A DNA stretch of 29,572 nucleotides, from NCBI GenBank assembly GCA_033813475.1, contig JAPXRP010000030.1, positions 1-29,572 of the forward strand, read 5' to 3'. Under the pieces are notes generated by a model. That model was given only the letters and a program-made list of their open reading frames with translations, ran no database searches and had not been told where the DNA came from. The first letter of the stretch is position 1. Every line of letters begins with the position of its first letter. This stretch comes from JAAYBR01 sp033813475. Its GTDB lineage: Bacteria > Hydrogenedentota > Hydrogenedentia > Hydrogenedentales > CAITNO01. Both the position numbers and the translations under genes were made by a program. This document shows, piece by piece, positions 1-7,737 of the stretch.

Positions 1-15
1 TCCTTACGTCCCGGT

Positions 16-85
16 AACCCAGGGCAGGCCTGGCCCTTCGGGCGGCGGCCTGGCCTGGGCTATATTCGGCAACGCTTTCAGCGTT
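16..85. repeat. Hairpin-forming intergenic repeat element
   Basis: Two inverted repeats are visible. Imperfect arms at 16-30 and 49-63 (AACCCAGGGCAGGCC against AGCCCAGGCCAGGCC on the other strand) flank a GC-rich loop. Just after them is a perfect 6-bp stem with a 3-base loop, AACGCT-TTC-AGCGTT, at 71-85. From memory, very similar sequence (CCTGGGCTAT...TCGGCAACGCTTTCAGCGTT) recurs between genes in planctomycete-like genomes, so I read this as a dispersed REP-like element. The rest of 1-168 shows no convincing gene. Confidence 0.45.
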
Positions 86-168
86 GAAGAGGGCGTGCCA
101 CGGGCAATTACCAGACTTCATCCAACAAGTACCCACGGATTTTGATGCGATTGCCCTGCCGCGCGGAC

Positions 169-1173
169 TCAGCCGTACCAGGGGCGCTGACGCTCCCTGG
201 TGGCGGCGAGGGCGTCAATGGCGATGTTCACGTCCTCCACGATCTGGAAGTCGAAGATGCCGACGCACAGGAAGTCCGCGCCGTTCTGGAAGGCGAAATT
301 GAAGCCGTCGCGCGGGTGGATCGCCCCGGCGGCCAGCACCTTGAAGGCGATCCACGGCGCCTTCACCTTTCCCATGACCTCCTGCGTCTGGTCGGGGAAG
401 AGGTCAAACATGTTGTCGTGCCAGTCGTTGTGCCCCGGCTGGGGATGCCCGTCCACGGTGAACTCGCGCCGGTTCTCGCGCGGGATGGCGGACCAGTAGT
501 TCTCGTGGTGGAAGGTCTTGACGTAGTAGTCCGGCACGATGCCGGCGGCCTCGCAGGCCATGGGCACCTGCACCGAATGCGCGCCGATCCCCGCCGGATA
601 CCCCTGCTTGCGGATGTGCTCGACGGCCGCCGCGATGACGTCCAGCCGGTTCGTCCGGGTCAGCCGGTCACCCACCGCGCCGTTGATGTATATGGTGGTG
701 AACCCGTTGTCTATGGCGAGGTCAATGTCCCCCGTGACGTCGTCGGGCTTGGGGTACGTCTGGCAGATGGTCTGGATTTTCCCGCCGTTCTCGCGGTACT
801 TCCGGTAGAGGTCCGCCTGCGCGTTGATGACGCACATGGTGTCAATGCCCGCGGCCTCGGCCATGTGCAGGGTCTCGAACACCTTCGGGTCCGTGTGGTA
901 GGCCTTCAGCAGATCGGGCACATAGATCAGGTCGCGCGAATGGGCCCACCCGCCGATCAGGTTGTTTCCGATGATGATCCGGCTCAGGGTCATGGAGCCG
1001 ATCTTCCCCTTCGGCAGCTCCCCCTTGAGCTTGTCCAGCCCCGCCGCCTCCCGGTATTTCTGCGTCGCCCCCGACATCCCGTCCACCTTCGCCTCGTCGC
1101 CGTGCGCCCCCGCGGCCGCCGCCACCGGCCCCGCCGCCGCGATTTTCAGAAAGTCCCGACGTGATGATTCCAT
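169..1173 (-). CDS. Tat-exported TIM-barrel-like protein, aldo/keto-reductase-like
   Basis: The 334-residue product begins with a canonical twin-arginine signal, SRRDFLK at residues 4-10, followed by an Ala/Gly-rich hydrophobic stretch, so folded export to the periplasm is expected. The mature part opens with a 'LSRIIIGNNLIGG' segment followed by alternating strand/helix blocks ('HMAEAAGIDTM', 'IDNGFTTIYING'), which resembles the start of aldo/keto-reductase-type TIM barrels. A catalytic tetrad is not obvious to me, so the chemistry is unknown. The ATG at 1173 is chosen because the Tat motif starts right there and AGGAAAGG lies 9 bases upstream; the frame stays open further upstream but without signal-like sequence. 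A 10-bp hairpin (177-201, one bulge) lies in the last codons. It is a single gene, divergent from the acylase. The Tat assignment is firm, the fold is inferred. Confidence 0.8.
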   Translation of the reverse strand: MESSRRDFLKIAAAGPVAAAAGAHGDEAKVDGMSGATQKYREAAGLDKLKGELPKGKIGSMTLSRIIIGNNLIGGWAHSRDLIYVPDLLKAYHTDPKVFETLHMAEAAGIDTMCVINAQADLYRKYRENGGKIQTICQTYPKPDDVTGDIDLAIDNGFTTIYINGAVGDRLTRTNRLDVIAAAVEHIRKQGYPAGIGAHSVQVPMACEAAGIVPDYYVKTFHHENYWSAIPRENRREFTVDGHPQPGHNDWHDNMFDLFPDQTQEVMGKVKAPWIAFKVLAAGAIHPRDGFNFAFQNGADFLCVGIFDFQIVEDVNIAIDALAATRERQRPWYG

Positions 1174-1301
1174 GCAGCGCGCCTTTCCTTGGGCCGTGCC
1201 CGGCCGGCCCCATTGTGCGGCAATCCCCGCGCGGCGGTCAACCCGGCGGGGTCCGCCGCGCGCGTCCAAGCTGCCGGATAAGACAGCCGCAGACCGAAGC
1301 A

Positions 1302-1428
1302 TTGGCGGGCACGAGATTGCGTCAGTTGCTGGCGCTCCTTCGCAATGACGGGTGAGACGGCGGTCTTGTAATAAGACTGCGTTCCCCGCGTCATGGCGAG
1401 CGTAGCGAAGCCATCTCGTGCCCGCCAA
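1302..1428. repeat. MITE-like long inverted repeat
   Basis: A left arm (1302-1350, starting TTGGCGGGCACGAGATTGC and ending GCAATGACG) is mirrored by a right arm (1389-1428, CGTCATGGCGAG... ending ATCTCGTGCCCGCCAA). Between them lies a small hairpin (about 1360-1380, GCGGTCTT with AAGACTGC). The outer 17-18 bases of both arms match perfectly and the inner parts diverge, as expected of two insertions of a short interspersed repeat in opposite orientation or one decayed foldback element. It fills much of the 368-base gap 1174-1541, where I see no gene. Confidence 0.6.
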
Positions 1429-1494
1429 ATCTCTGGGTGACGCGGCAATCCCTCGTCGGAACACCCCCGGCAACCGCGCGCTCATGGCAACCAC

Positions 1495-1522
1495 CCTGCG
1501 GCTTGGGGTACCATGCCGCAGG
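1495..1522 (+). promoter_or_regulatory. Weak -10-like site inside a 7-bp inverted repeat
   Basis: CCTGCGG (1495-1501) and CCGCAGG (1516-1522) flank a TACCAT hexamer (1509-1514) that could be the -10 of the acylase gene starting at 1542. No good -35 is visible. This is the only promoter-like signal I can point to in front of that gene. Confidence 0.25.
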
Positions 1523-1541
1523 CCAGAGAGGGTCCGGTGCC

Positions 1542-4043
1542 ATGAAACGGTGGGCAAAGCGTCTTCTTGTGCTTGGGGTGTGCGCGGCCGTGCTGCTGGC
1601 CGCGCTGGGCGGGGGCGCGGCGGTGTGGCTGAACCGCGCCGCGGAACGGGACATCCCCCCCATGGACGGGGAACTCCGCGCGGGGGTGGCGGCCCCGGTG
1701 GAGATCGTCCGCGACGAATGGGGGGTGCCGCACATCCGCGCGGAAAGCGAAGGGGACGCCCATTTCGCCCTGGGCTACGTCATGGCGCAGGACCGCCTTT
1801 TCCAGATGGAGCTGATGCGCCGCGCGGCCTCGGGCGAGCTGGCGGCGCTGCTGGGACCGCCGCTGGTGAAGATAGACCGGCTGGCGCGCATGTTCCTTCT
1901 GCGCGACAAGGCCGAGGAGACGGCCCGCCGCATCCATGCGGAAAGCCCCGAAGTCGCGGCGGTGGCGGACGCCTTCTGCGCGGGGGTCAACGCCTTCCAG
2001 GAGGACGGGCCCCTCCCCTTCGAGTTTGGCGTGCTGGGTATCGCGCCGCGCCCCTTCACCCTTGCGGACAGCCTGACCGTGGCGGCGATCCTGCCGATCA
2101 CCTTCGCGGACGCCCTGCGCGTGGACGTGTTCTCCTCGGTCCTCCGCGAGCGCCACCCGGACCTGCCGGTGGACCTGCTCTTCCCGGGCTACGCCCTGGA
2201 GGAGGCGCCGGAGACGATCATGGAGACGCCGGAGGAGGCCGCCGCCTGGGTGCGGGATCATCCCCTGCCCCTGCCGGAGCGGGAACGGGCCGGCGCCGCG
2301 CCGCAGGACGCGGCCAAGGCGCTGCTGGACGCCCTGTTCGCCGTGAACGCCCTGTGGGGCGGGGCGCTCGGGAGCAACTCGTGGGTCCTCGGCCCGTCGC
2401 GCACCACGACGGGGAAACCCCTGCTGGCCAACGACCCGCACATCGGCTTCACCAACCCCAGCATCTGGTACGAGGCGCACCTCACCTTCGGGGACGTGGA
2501 CAACCACGGGCTGTACCTCCCCCCGATCCCGCTGGCCCTCATCGCGCACACGCCGCGGCTTGCCTGGGGCCTGACCATGTTCTGCAACGACGACATAGAC
2601 CTCTTCCGCGAGCAGTTCGACCCGGCGGACCCCGGACGGGTCATGCACAAGGGCGAATGGACGGAGGCAAAGACGGTCCCGCAGACCATCGCGGTGCGTT
2701 TTGGCCCCGATGCCCATTTCGACGTGCGCGTCACGCCGCACGGCCCGGTCGTGACGGATCTCTTCCGCCTGGCGAACGGATACACCGGCCCGGACATCAG
2801 CATGAGCTGGGTCTGGCAGCGGGTGCCCTACACGGATTTGGAGGCGCTGCACGCGCTGAACCGCGCGAAAACCCTGGACGAGTTCGAGCGGGGCGTGGCC
2901 CTTGTCACCTCGCCCGGCCTGAACATCTCCTACGCCGACACGGAGGGGAACATCGCCTGGTGGGCGGCGGGAAAGATCGTGGTCCGGCCGGAGCATGTCA
3001 ACCACAAGTCCCTGCTCGACGGGGCGTCGGGCCGCGACGAGCCGCGGGGCTTCCTGCCCTTTGCGCAGAACCCCCAGCTCAAGAACCCCGCATGCGGCTT
3101 CATCGTCACGGCGAACAACCTGAGCACCGTGAAGCCCGTCGGCCCGCTGCCGCATCTCCAGGGCAACTGGGAGCCGCCGGACCGCGCCGCCCTCATCCGG
3201 GAGGAGCTCCAGAAGCGGGAGAAGTGGGACGCGGCGGGCGCGCTCGCCCTGCAGATGGGCGACCGGAGTCACACCGCGCCGCCGGTGCTGGCAGCCGTGC
3301 TGCCCGTGCTGCGGGAGCGGCGGGACACCCTGGGCCGCGTGGAGGCGGAGGCGCTGGCGCTGCTGGAGGCGTGGGACCTGCGGCACGACGCCGCGTCCCC
3401 GGGCGCCCCCCTCTTCGCCTACCTCTCCGAGCACATCATCCGCGCGGCCCTGGCCGACGAGGTGACCGACGGCAAGTCCCTGGACTACTACATCGCCCTG
3501 CCCGAGTGCTGGATGTTCCTGCGGTATCTGGTCACCCGGGAGGACACGCCCTTCTGGGACGACCGCCGGACGGCGGCGGTGGAGACGCGGGAGGACATGC
3601 TGCACCGGGCCTTCCGCGCCGCCGTGTCCGCTCTGGAGCGGCGGCTCGGGGCGGACCCCCGCGCATGGAAATGGGGTGACATCCACACCATGACCTTCCG
3701 CCACCCCTTCGGGTATGTGCCCGTGCTGGGAGCACCCTTCAACATCGGCCCGTTCCCCGCCTCCGGCGCGCGCAACACCATCAACAACATGGCCAGCCTC
3801 GGCTCCGGCGGCAACTATGAGGTGATCGGCGGCCCCTCCACCCGGCGCGTGGTGGATTTTGCGGGGGACGGCGCCCCCAAGGTGGACCTGGTGCTGCCCA
3901 CGGGCAACTCCGGCCACTGGAAGAGCCCCCACTACGGCGACCAGGCCCCGCTCTTCATGGCGGGACAGACCCGGCGGGCGCGCTTCACGCGCGGGGAGGT
4001 GGACGCGGGACGGCGCCACACCCTGCGGCTGCTGCCGAAATAG
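1542..4043 (+). CDS. Penicillin acylase family protein (Ntn hydrolase)
   Basis: The 833-residue protein belongs to the penicillin G acylase/quorum-quenching acylase family (peptidase S45). These enzymes are made as one chain and cut themselves before a serine that becomes the N-terminal nucleophile, hydrolysing amide bonds of acylated substrates. Visible marks are an N-terminal membrane or signal segment (about 6-30), the early 'VEIVRDEWGVPHI' block, the cleavage site G277/S278 in 'LGSNSWVLGPSRTTTGKPLL', then 'ANDPHIGF', and a C-terminal 'GGNYEVIGGPS' region near the usual family end. Full length and intact. The ATG at 1542 starts the signal-like segment and has GAGAGG upstream; the frame extends further left without support. 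It converges on murG with 12 bases between stop codons. The substrate (beta-lactam, acyl-homoserine lactone, N-acyl amino acid, cell-wall fragment) cannot be told from sequence. Confidence 0.93.
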   Translation: MKRWAKRLLVLGVCAAVLLAALGGGAAVWLNRAAERDIPPMDGELRAGVAAPVEIVRDEWGVPHIRAESEGDAHFALGYVMAQDRLFQMELMRRAASGELAALLGPPLVKIDRLARMFLLRDKAEETARRIHAESPEVAAVADAFCAGVNAFQEDGPLPFEFGVLGIAPRPFTLADSLTVAAILPITFADALRVDVFSSVLRERHPDLPVDLLFPGYALEEAPETIMETPEEAAAWVRDHPLPLPERERAGAAPQDAAKALLDALFAVNALWGGALGSNSWVLGPSRTTTGKPLLANDPHIGFTNPSIWYEAHLTFGDVDNHGLYLPPIPLALIAHTPRLAWGLTMFCNDDIDLFREQFDPADPGRVMHKGEWTEAKTVPQTIAVRFGPDAHFDVRVTPHGPVVTDLFRLANGYTGPDISMSWVWQRVPYTDLEALHALNRAKTLDEFERGVALVTSPGLNISYADTEGNIAWWAAGKIVVRPEHVNHKSLLDGASGRDEPRGFLPFAQNPQLKNPACGFIVTANNLSTVKPVGPLPHLQGNWEPPDRAALIREELQKREKWDAAGALALQMGDRSHTAPPVLAAVLPVLRERRDTLGRVEAEALALLEAWDLRHDAASPGAPLFAYLSEHIIRAALADEVTDGKSLDYYIALPECWMFLRYLVTREDTPFWDDRRTAAVETREDMLHRAFRAAVSALERRLGADPRAWKWGDIHTMTFRHPFGYVPVLGAPFNIGPFPASGARNTINNMASLGSGGNYEVIGGPSTRRVVDFAGDGAPKVDLVLPTGNSGHWKSPHYGDQAPLFMAGQTRRARFTRGEVDAGRRHTLRLLPK

Positions 4044-4055
4044 GCGCGGACGGGG

Positions 4056-5162
4056 CTATTCCTCCGCGCCTCCGCCGTAGATGTCGGCGATGATCTGCTC
4101 GACAATGGTTTCCGCCGCGAGGGGATGGGCCAGGGACACGGCGGCCGCGCCCATTTTTTCGCGGCGGTCCGGATCGGCCAGCAGTTCCCGGAGCAGCGCC
4201 TCCAGCCGGTCCGCCGTGCAGTCGGCGTCCCTCACCAGCACCGCCGCCCCGGCCTCCTCGAAGGCCCGGGCGTTGTGCTCCTGGTGGTTGTCCGTGGCGA
4301 AGGGGTAGGGCACGAGGATGGACGGCTTGCCCAGCACGGCGATCTCCGCGGTGCTCGACGCGCCCGCCCGGCTCACGATGACATCGGCCGCGGCGCAGGC
4401 CGCCGGCATGTCCTCAATGAACGGAAACACATGCACGTGCGGCCCCGCCTTGGCCGCCGTCTCGCGCGCCGCCGGGGCGTCGGACTTGCCGGTCATCCAC
4501 AAAAACTGAAGCTCGTCCGGCGCGAAGCGCCCGACCACCTCCGACAGGGCGCGGTTCAGCGTGCGCGCGCCCTGGCTCCCGCCGCAGGAAAGCACCACCG
4601 GCACCCCCGGCGCGAGGCCGAAACGTTCCAGCGCCTCCCCGTGCGGCGGCACGTTGATGAACCCCGAGCGGACGGGGTTGCCCACGACCCGCGCGCGGTC
4701 GGCGGGGAAGTTGCCGATGGTGTCAGGATAGCTGAGGAACAGGCGCGTGGCGCGGGCGGCGCAGAGCCGGTTGGCCATGCCCAGCCGCTTGTTCTGCTCG
4801 TGGAGAAACGTGGGGATGCCCATGCGCTGGGCGGCCCACACCAACGGCAGGGAGACATAGCCCCCCACGCCGACGACGGCCCGGGGCCGGAACGCGCGCA
4901 GCAGGAGGGCGCAGCGGAACACGCACCAGGCGAGCTTCGCCAGCGTCCACGCCATGCGCGGCGTCTTCCGCCGGGACCACCCCTCCACGGGCACGCCGCG
5001 GAACGGCACGTCCGCGTTGCGGCTGACCGTCTCCTCCATGCCCCCGGAACGGCCCACCCACCGGATGAGCAGCCGGGGGTCGCGGCGGCGCAACTCCTCC
5101 ACAATGGCCACGGCGGGCGAGGTGTGGCCCCCCGTGCCCCCGCCGGTGATCATCACGCGCAT
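4056..5162 (-). CDS. murG: UDP-GlcNAc:lipid I N-acetylglucosaminyltransferase
   Basis: MurG adds GlcNAc to undecaprenyl-PP-MurNAc-pentapeptide (lipid I) to make lipid II on the inner face of the membrane. The 368-residue product has the N-terminal glycine-rich GGGTGGH (7-13), the 'VGVGGYVSLP' and 'LHEQNKRLGMANR' blocks, 'GGSQGARTLNRAL' and the donor-site region 'SRAGASSTAEIAVLGKPSILVPYP' (quoted in parts) typical of GT28. Usual length is about 355-370. The ATG at 5162 is preceded by AAGGAGG at ideal spacing; the longer open frame upstream is arginine-rich read-through. It is the last gene of the dcw operon in this window, 25 bases after ftsW. No terminator is visible between it and the convergent acylase. 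Confidence 0.97.
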   Translation of the reverse strand: MRVMITGGGTGGHTSPAVAIVEELRRRDPRLLIRWVGRSGGMEETVSRNADVPFRGVPVEGWSRRKTPRMAWTLAKLAWCVFRCALLLRAFRPRAVVGVGGYVSLPLVWAAQRMGIPTFLHEQNKRLGMANRLCAARATRLFLSYPDTIGNFPADRARVVGNPVRSGFINVPPHGEALERFGLAPGVPVVLSCGGSQGARTLNRALSEVVGRFAPDELQFLWMTGKSDAPAARETAAKAGPHVHVFPFIEDMPAACAAADVIVSRAGASSTAEIAVLGKPSILVPYPFATDNHQEHNARAFEEAGAAVLVRDADCTADRLEALLRELLADPDRREKMGAAAVSLAHPLAAETIVEQIIADIYGGGAEE

Positions 5163-5187
5163 GGCCGCGCCTCCTTTCCGGGGGCGC

Positions 5188-6333
5188 TCACGCGCCCGCC
5201 TTAAGCGCCCCGCCGCCGCGCAGCGCCGCGGGGCGCCGGTGCGCGGCCGGCGCCCCCTGCTCCGCGACGGCCTGGGATCCGACGTTCGCGACGACCCCCG
5301 CCGCCGCAAGACACACCATGATCGAGGTGCCGCCGTAGCTGACAAAGGGAAGCGGCAGGCCCTTGGTGGGCAGCAGGCACAGGGTGACGGCGATGATGAA
5401 GAAGGCCTGGGCGCAGATCATCACGCAGAAGCCCGCCGCCAGCAGGGAGCCGAACATGTCGGGGGCGTTCATGGAGATGCGCAGCATGGCCCAGGCGAGC
5501 ACGACAAAAGCCAGCACGGTCAGCAGGGTGCCCGCAAACCCAAGCTCCTCCCCGATCATCGCAAAGATGAAGTCCGTGTGCGCCGCCGGCAGGTAGCCGA
5601 GCTTCTGCTCGCCCGCCCCCGGCCCCTTCCCGAACATGCCCCCCTGCGCGAACGCGGACATGGACTGGATGAGCTGCCACCCCCCGTCCTTGCGGTGGGA
5701 CCACGGGTCGAGGAAGACCATCACGCGCTCCAGCCGGTGGGGGGCAAACTTGACCAGCGCAAAAACAAAGCCGGCCCCGGCCACCCCCGCCGCCGACAGG
5801 TAGCCCCAGTGCGCCCCCGCGACAAAGACCATGGCGCCCGCCGTCAGGAGCATCATGACCGGAATGCCCGCGTCGCGCTGGGCCACTACCGGCAGGCAGA
5901 AGAGAAAGGCGGTCAGCATGGGGATGACGCAGCCGACCCAGAACTGCTTGATCCGGGCCTGATGCTGGGTGAGTTTCACGGAAAGCAGCACGATCAGGGC
6001 AAACCGCGCCAGCTCGGAAGGCTGGAGGCTGAACCCGGCCACCTTGATCCAGCGCGTGGCCCCGTCGGTGACCCGCCCCACCAGCAGCACCAGGACCAGC
6101 AGGGCGATGGAAACCACGATCATGCCGCGGAACACCCGCTCCTCGCCGAGCCGGTGATAGTCCGTGTTCAGCGCCGCGAGGAACAGCAGGAGCCCGATGA
6201 CGAGGGCAATGAGGTGCTTGCCAAAGGTCCACAGGCCCCCCGTCTGGACCGCGCTCACGCTGAAGACCATGAGCATCCCCAGGGCGCACAGGCTGAGCAC
6301 GGTCAGGACCAGGATGGTTGTCTCGCGTTTCAT
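5188..6333 (-). CDS. ftsW: SEDS-family peptidoglycan glycosyltransferase FtsW
   Basis: FtsW polymerises lipid II at the division septum together with the class B PBP encoded upstream. The 381-residue protein is strongly hydrophobic with about ten membrane segments and carries the SEDS hallmarks: 'HTDFIFAMIGEELGFAG', containing the conserved Asp that is proposed to be catalytic, and the C-terminal 'LPTKGLPLPFVSYGGTS'. The Ala/Arg-rich tail after the last membrane segment is probably cytosolic. The start ATG (6333) overlaps the murD stop as ATGA, with GGAGAG upstream, so translation is likely coupled. Its position between murD and murG supports FtsW rather than RodA. Confidence 0.95.
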   Translation of the reverse strand: MKRETTILVLTVLSLCALGMLMVFSVSAVQTGGLWTFGKHLIALVIGLLLFLAALNTDYHRLGEERVFRGMIVVSIALLVLVLLVGRVTDGATRWIKVAGFSLQPSELARFALIVLLSVKLTQHQARIKQFWVGCVIPMLTAFLFCLPVVAQRDAGIPVMMLLTAGAMVFVAGAHWGYLSAAGVAGAGFVFALVKFAPHRLERVMVFLDPWSHRKDGGWQLIQSMSAFAQGGMFGKGPGAGEQKLGYLPAAHTDFIFAMIGEELGFAGTLLTVLAFVVLAWAMLRISMNAPDMFGSLLAAGFCVMICAQAFFIIAVTLCLLPTKGLPLPFVSYGGTSIMVCLAAAGVVANVGSQAVAEQGAPAAHRRPAALRGGGALKAGA

Positions 6334-7724
6334 GGGGTTCTCTCCAGAGTCTCTTCCGCGGGAAGGCCGCACACCGCGCGCACCGCGCGCTTAAAGTCCC
6401 GGCCCCGCTCCTCAAAGTTGTTGTACAGGTCAAAGCTGGCGCAGGCGGGCGACAACAGCACCGCCCAGCCCGGCGCGGCCAGCGCGCGCGCGCGCCGCAC
6501 CGCGTCGTCCATGCCGTCCGCGCGCTCCGCGGGGACAACGTCCCCGAAGGCCGCCTCAAGGGCCGGGGCGTCCTCGCCCATCGTCACCAGCCGGACCGCA
6601 TGGCGGCGCACGGTCTCCCGCAGGGGCCGGTAGTCGTCGCCCTTGCCCCGTCCGCCCGCGATCAGCACCACGGGGCGGTCGAAACTCTCCAGGGCCACGC
6701 GCAGGCTGTCCACGTTGGTGGACTTCGAGTCGTTGTAGTAGTCGCAGCCCCGCTCCGGGTCGCGCAGCACGAACTCGATCCGGTGCTCCACCCCCCGGAA
6801 GGCGCGCAGCGCCGCCACGGCGCGGTCCAGCGGCAGGCCCGCCCCCGCCATCACCGCCAGCGCCGCCATCACGTTCTCCAGGTTGTGCACCCCGGGAAGC
6901 GGGTTGTCGGCGGGGTCCATGATCCTGTCCGCCCCCAGAAACACCGCGCCCCCCTCCGTCCACACCCCGTCGGCAAGCCGACCCGCCGCGCTGAACGGCA
7001 CCCGCCGCACCCCCTCCGGCACGGGCAGGGCCGCCACACGCGGGTCGGCGGCGTTGAGCACCGCCGCGTCGCCCGCGCCCTGGCGCGCGAAGACGCGCGC
7101 CTTCATGGCCGCGTAGGCCTCCAGGGTGCCGTGGCGCTTGAGGTGGTCCGGCGTGACATTGAGCACCGCCGCCACGCGCGGATGAAAGCGGTCCGCCGTC
7201 TCCATCTGGTAACTGCTGACCTCGACCACCACCCAGTCGGGCGTTTCGGGCAGCAGCACCGCCTCCGAGAGGGGCGTGTCGTTGTTGCCCGCGAGCGCGG
7301 CGCGCGCTCCGCAGGCCTCCACCATGGACCGGAGCAGCTCCGTCACCGTCGTCTTGCCGTTGGTGCCGGTGACGGCAAGCATCGGCGCGGCGCAGAAGCG
7401 CGACGCCAGCTCCAGCTCGCCCGCCACGGGCACCCCGCGGCGGCGGGCCTCCTCCAACGGAGGCAGGGCTGCGGGCACGCCGGGACTCGGCACGATCAGG
7501 TCGGCCGACGCGAAGACGCCGTCGCCGTGGCCGCCGGTCTCATAGGGCACGCCGAGGGCGTCGCAGGCCGCCTTCCACGGCGCGAGACGGTCCCCGTCCG
7601 CGTTGTCCGTGATGAAGGGCGCCGCCCCCTCGCGCAGCAACAGGCGCGCCGCGCCCACGGAGGACCTCCCCAGGCCCACCAGCACGGCGCGTTTTCCTTT
7701 CAGTCCTGTTTCCATCCAGTCCAC
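6330..7724 (-). CDS. murD: UDP-MurNAc-L-alanine:D-glutamate ligase
   Basis: MurD adds D-glutamate to UDP-MurNAc-L-Ala in the cytoplasm, using ATP. The 464-residue product has a short Rossmann-like N-terminal domain ('VLVGLGRSSVGAARLL'), the Mur ligase ATP loop 'VTGTNGKTTVTELL' (118-131), 'EVSSYQME', 'NVTPDHLKRHG' and the C-terminal 'YYNDSKSTN' and 'LLSPACASFDLYNNFEERG' blocks, all diagnostic of MurD. I chose the GTG at 7724 because AAAGGCGG lies about 6 bases upstream; an ATG three codons in (7715) is the alternative. It starts 13 bases after the mraY stop and overlaps ftsW by four bases. Confidence 0.96.
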   Translation of the reverse strand: MDWMETGLKGKRAVLVGLGRSSVGAARLLLREGAAPFITDNADGDRLAPWKAACDALGVPYETGGHGDGVFASADLIVPSPGVPAALPPLEEARRRGVPVAGELELASRFCAAPMLAVTGTNGKTTVTELLRSMVEACGARAALAGNNDTPLSEAVLLPETPDWVVVEVSSYQMETADRFHPRVAAVLNVTPDHLKRHGTLEAYAAMKARVFARQGAGDAAVLNAADPRVAALPVPEGVRRVPFSAAGRLADGVWTEGGAVFLGADRIMDPADNPLPGVHNLENVMAALAVMAGAGLPLDRAVAALRAFRGVEHRIEFVLRDPERGCDYYNDSKSTNVDSLRVALESFDRPVVLIAGGRGKGDDYRPLRETVRRHAVRLVTMGEDAPALEAAFGDVVPAERADGMDDAVRRARALAAPGWAVLLSPACASFDLYNNFEERGRDFKRAVRAVCGLPAEETLERTP

Positions 7725-7737
7725 GTCCCGCCGCCTT

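Noticed and set aside
177..201. 10-bp hairpin at the 3' end of the Tat-signal gene as a terminator
   Set aside because: It lies before the stop codon, within coding sequence, and is not followed by a T-run on the minus strand.
1482..4019. 845-codon open frame on the minus strand
   Set aside because: It is antisense to the penicillin acylase gene, which has an intact active site and signal segment.
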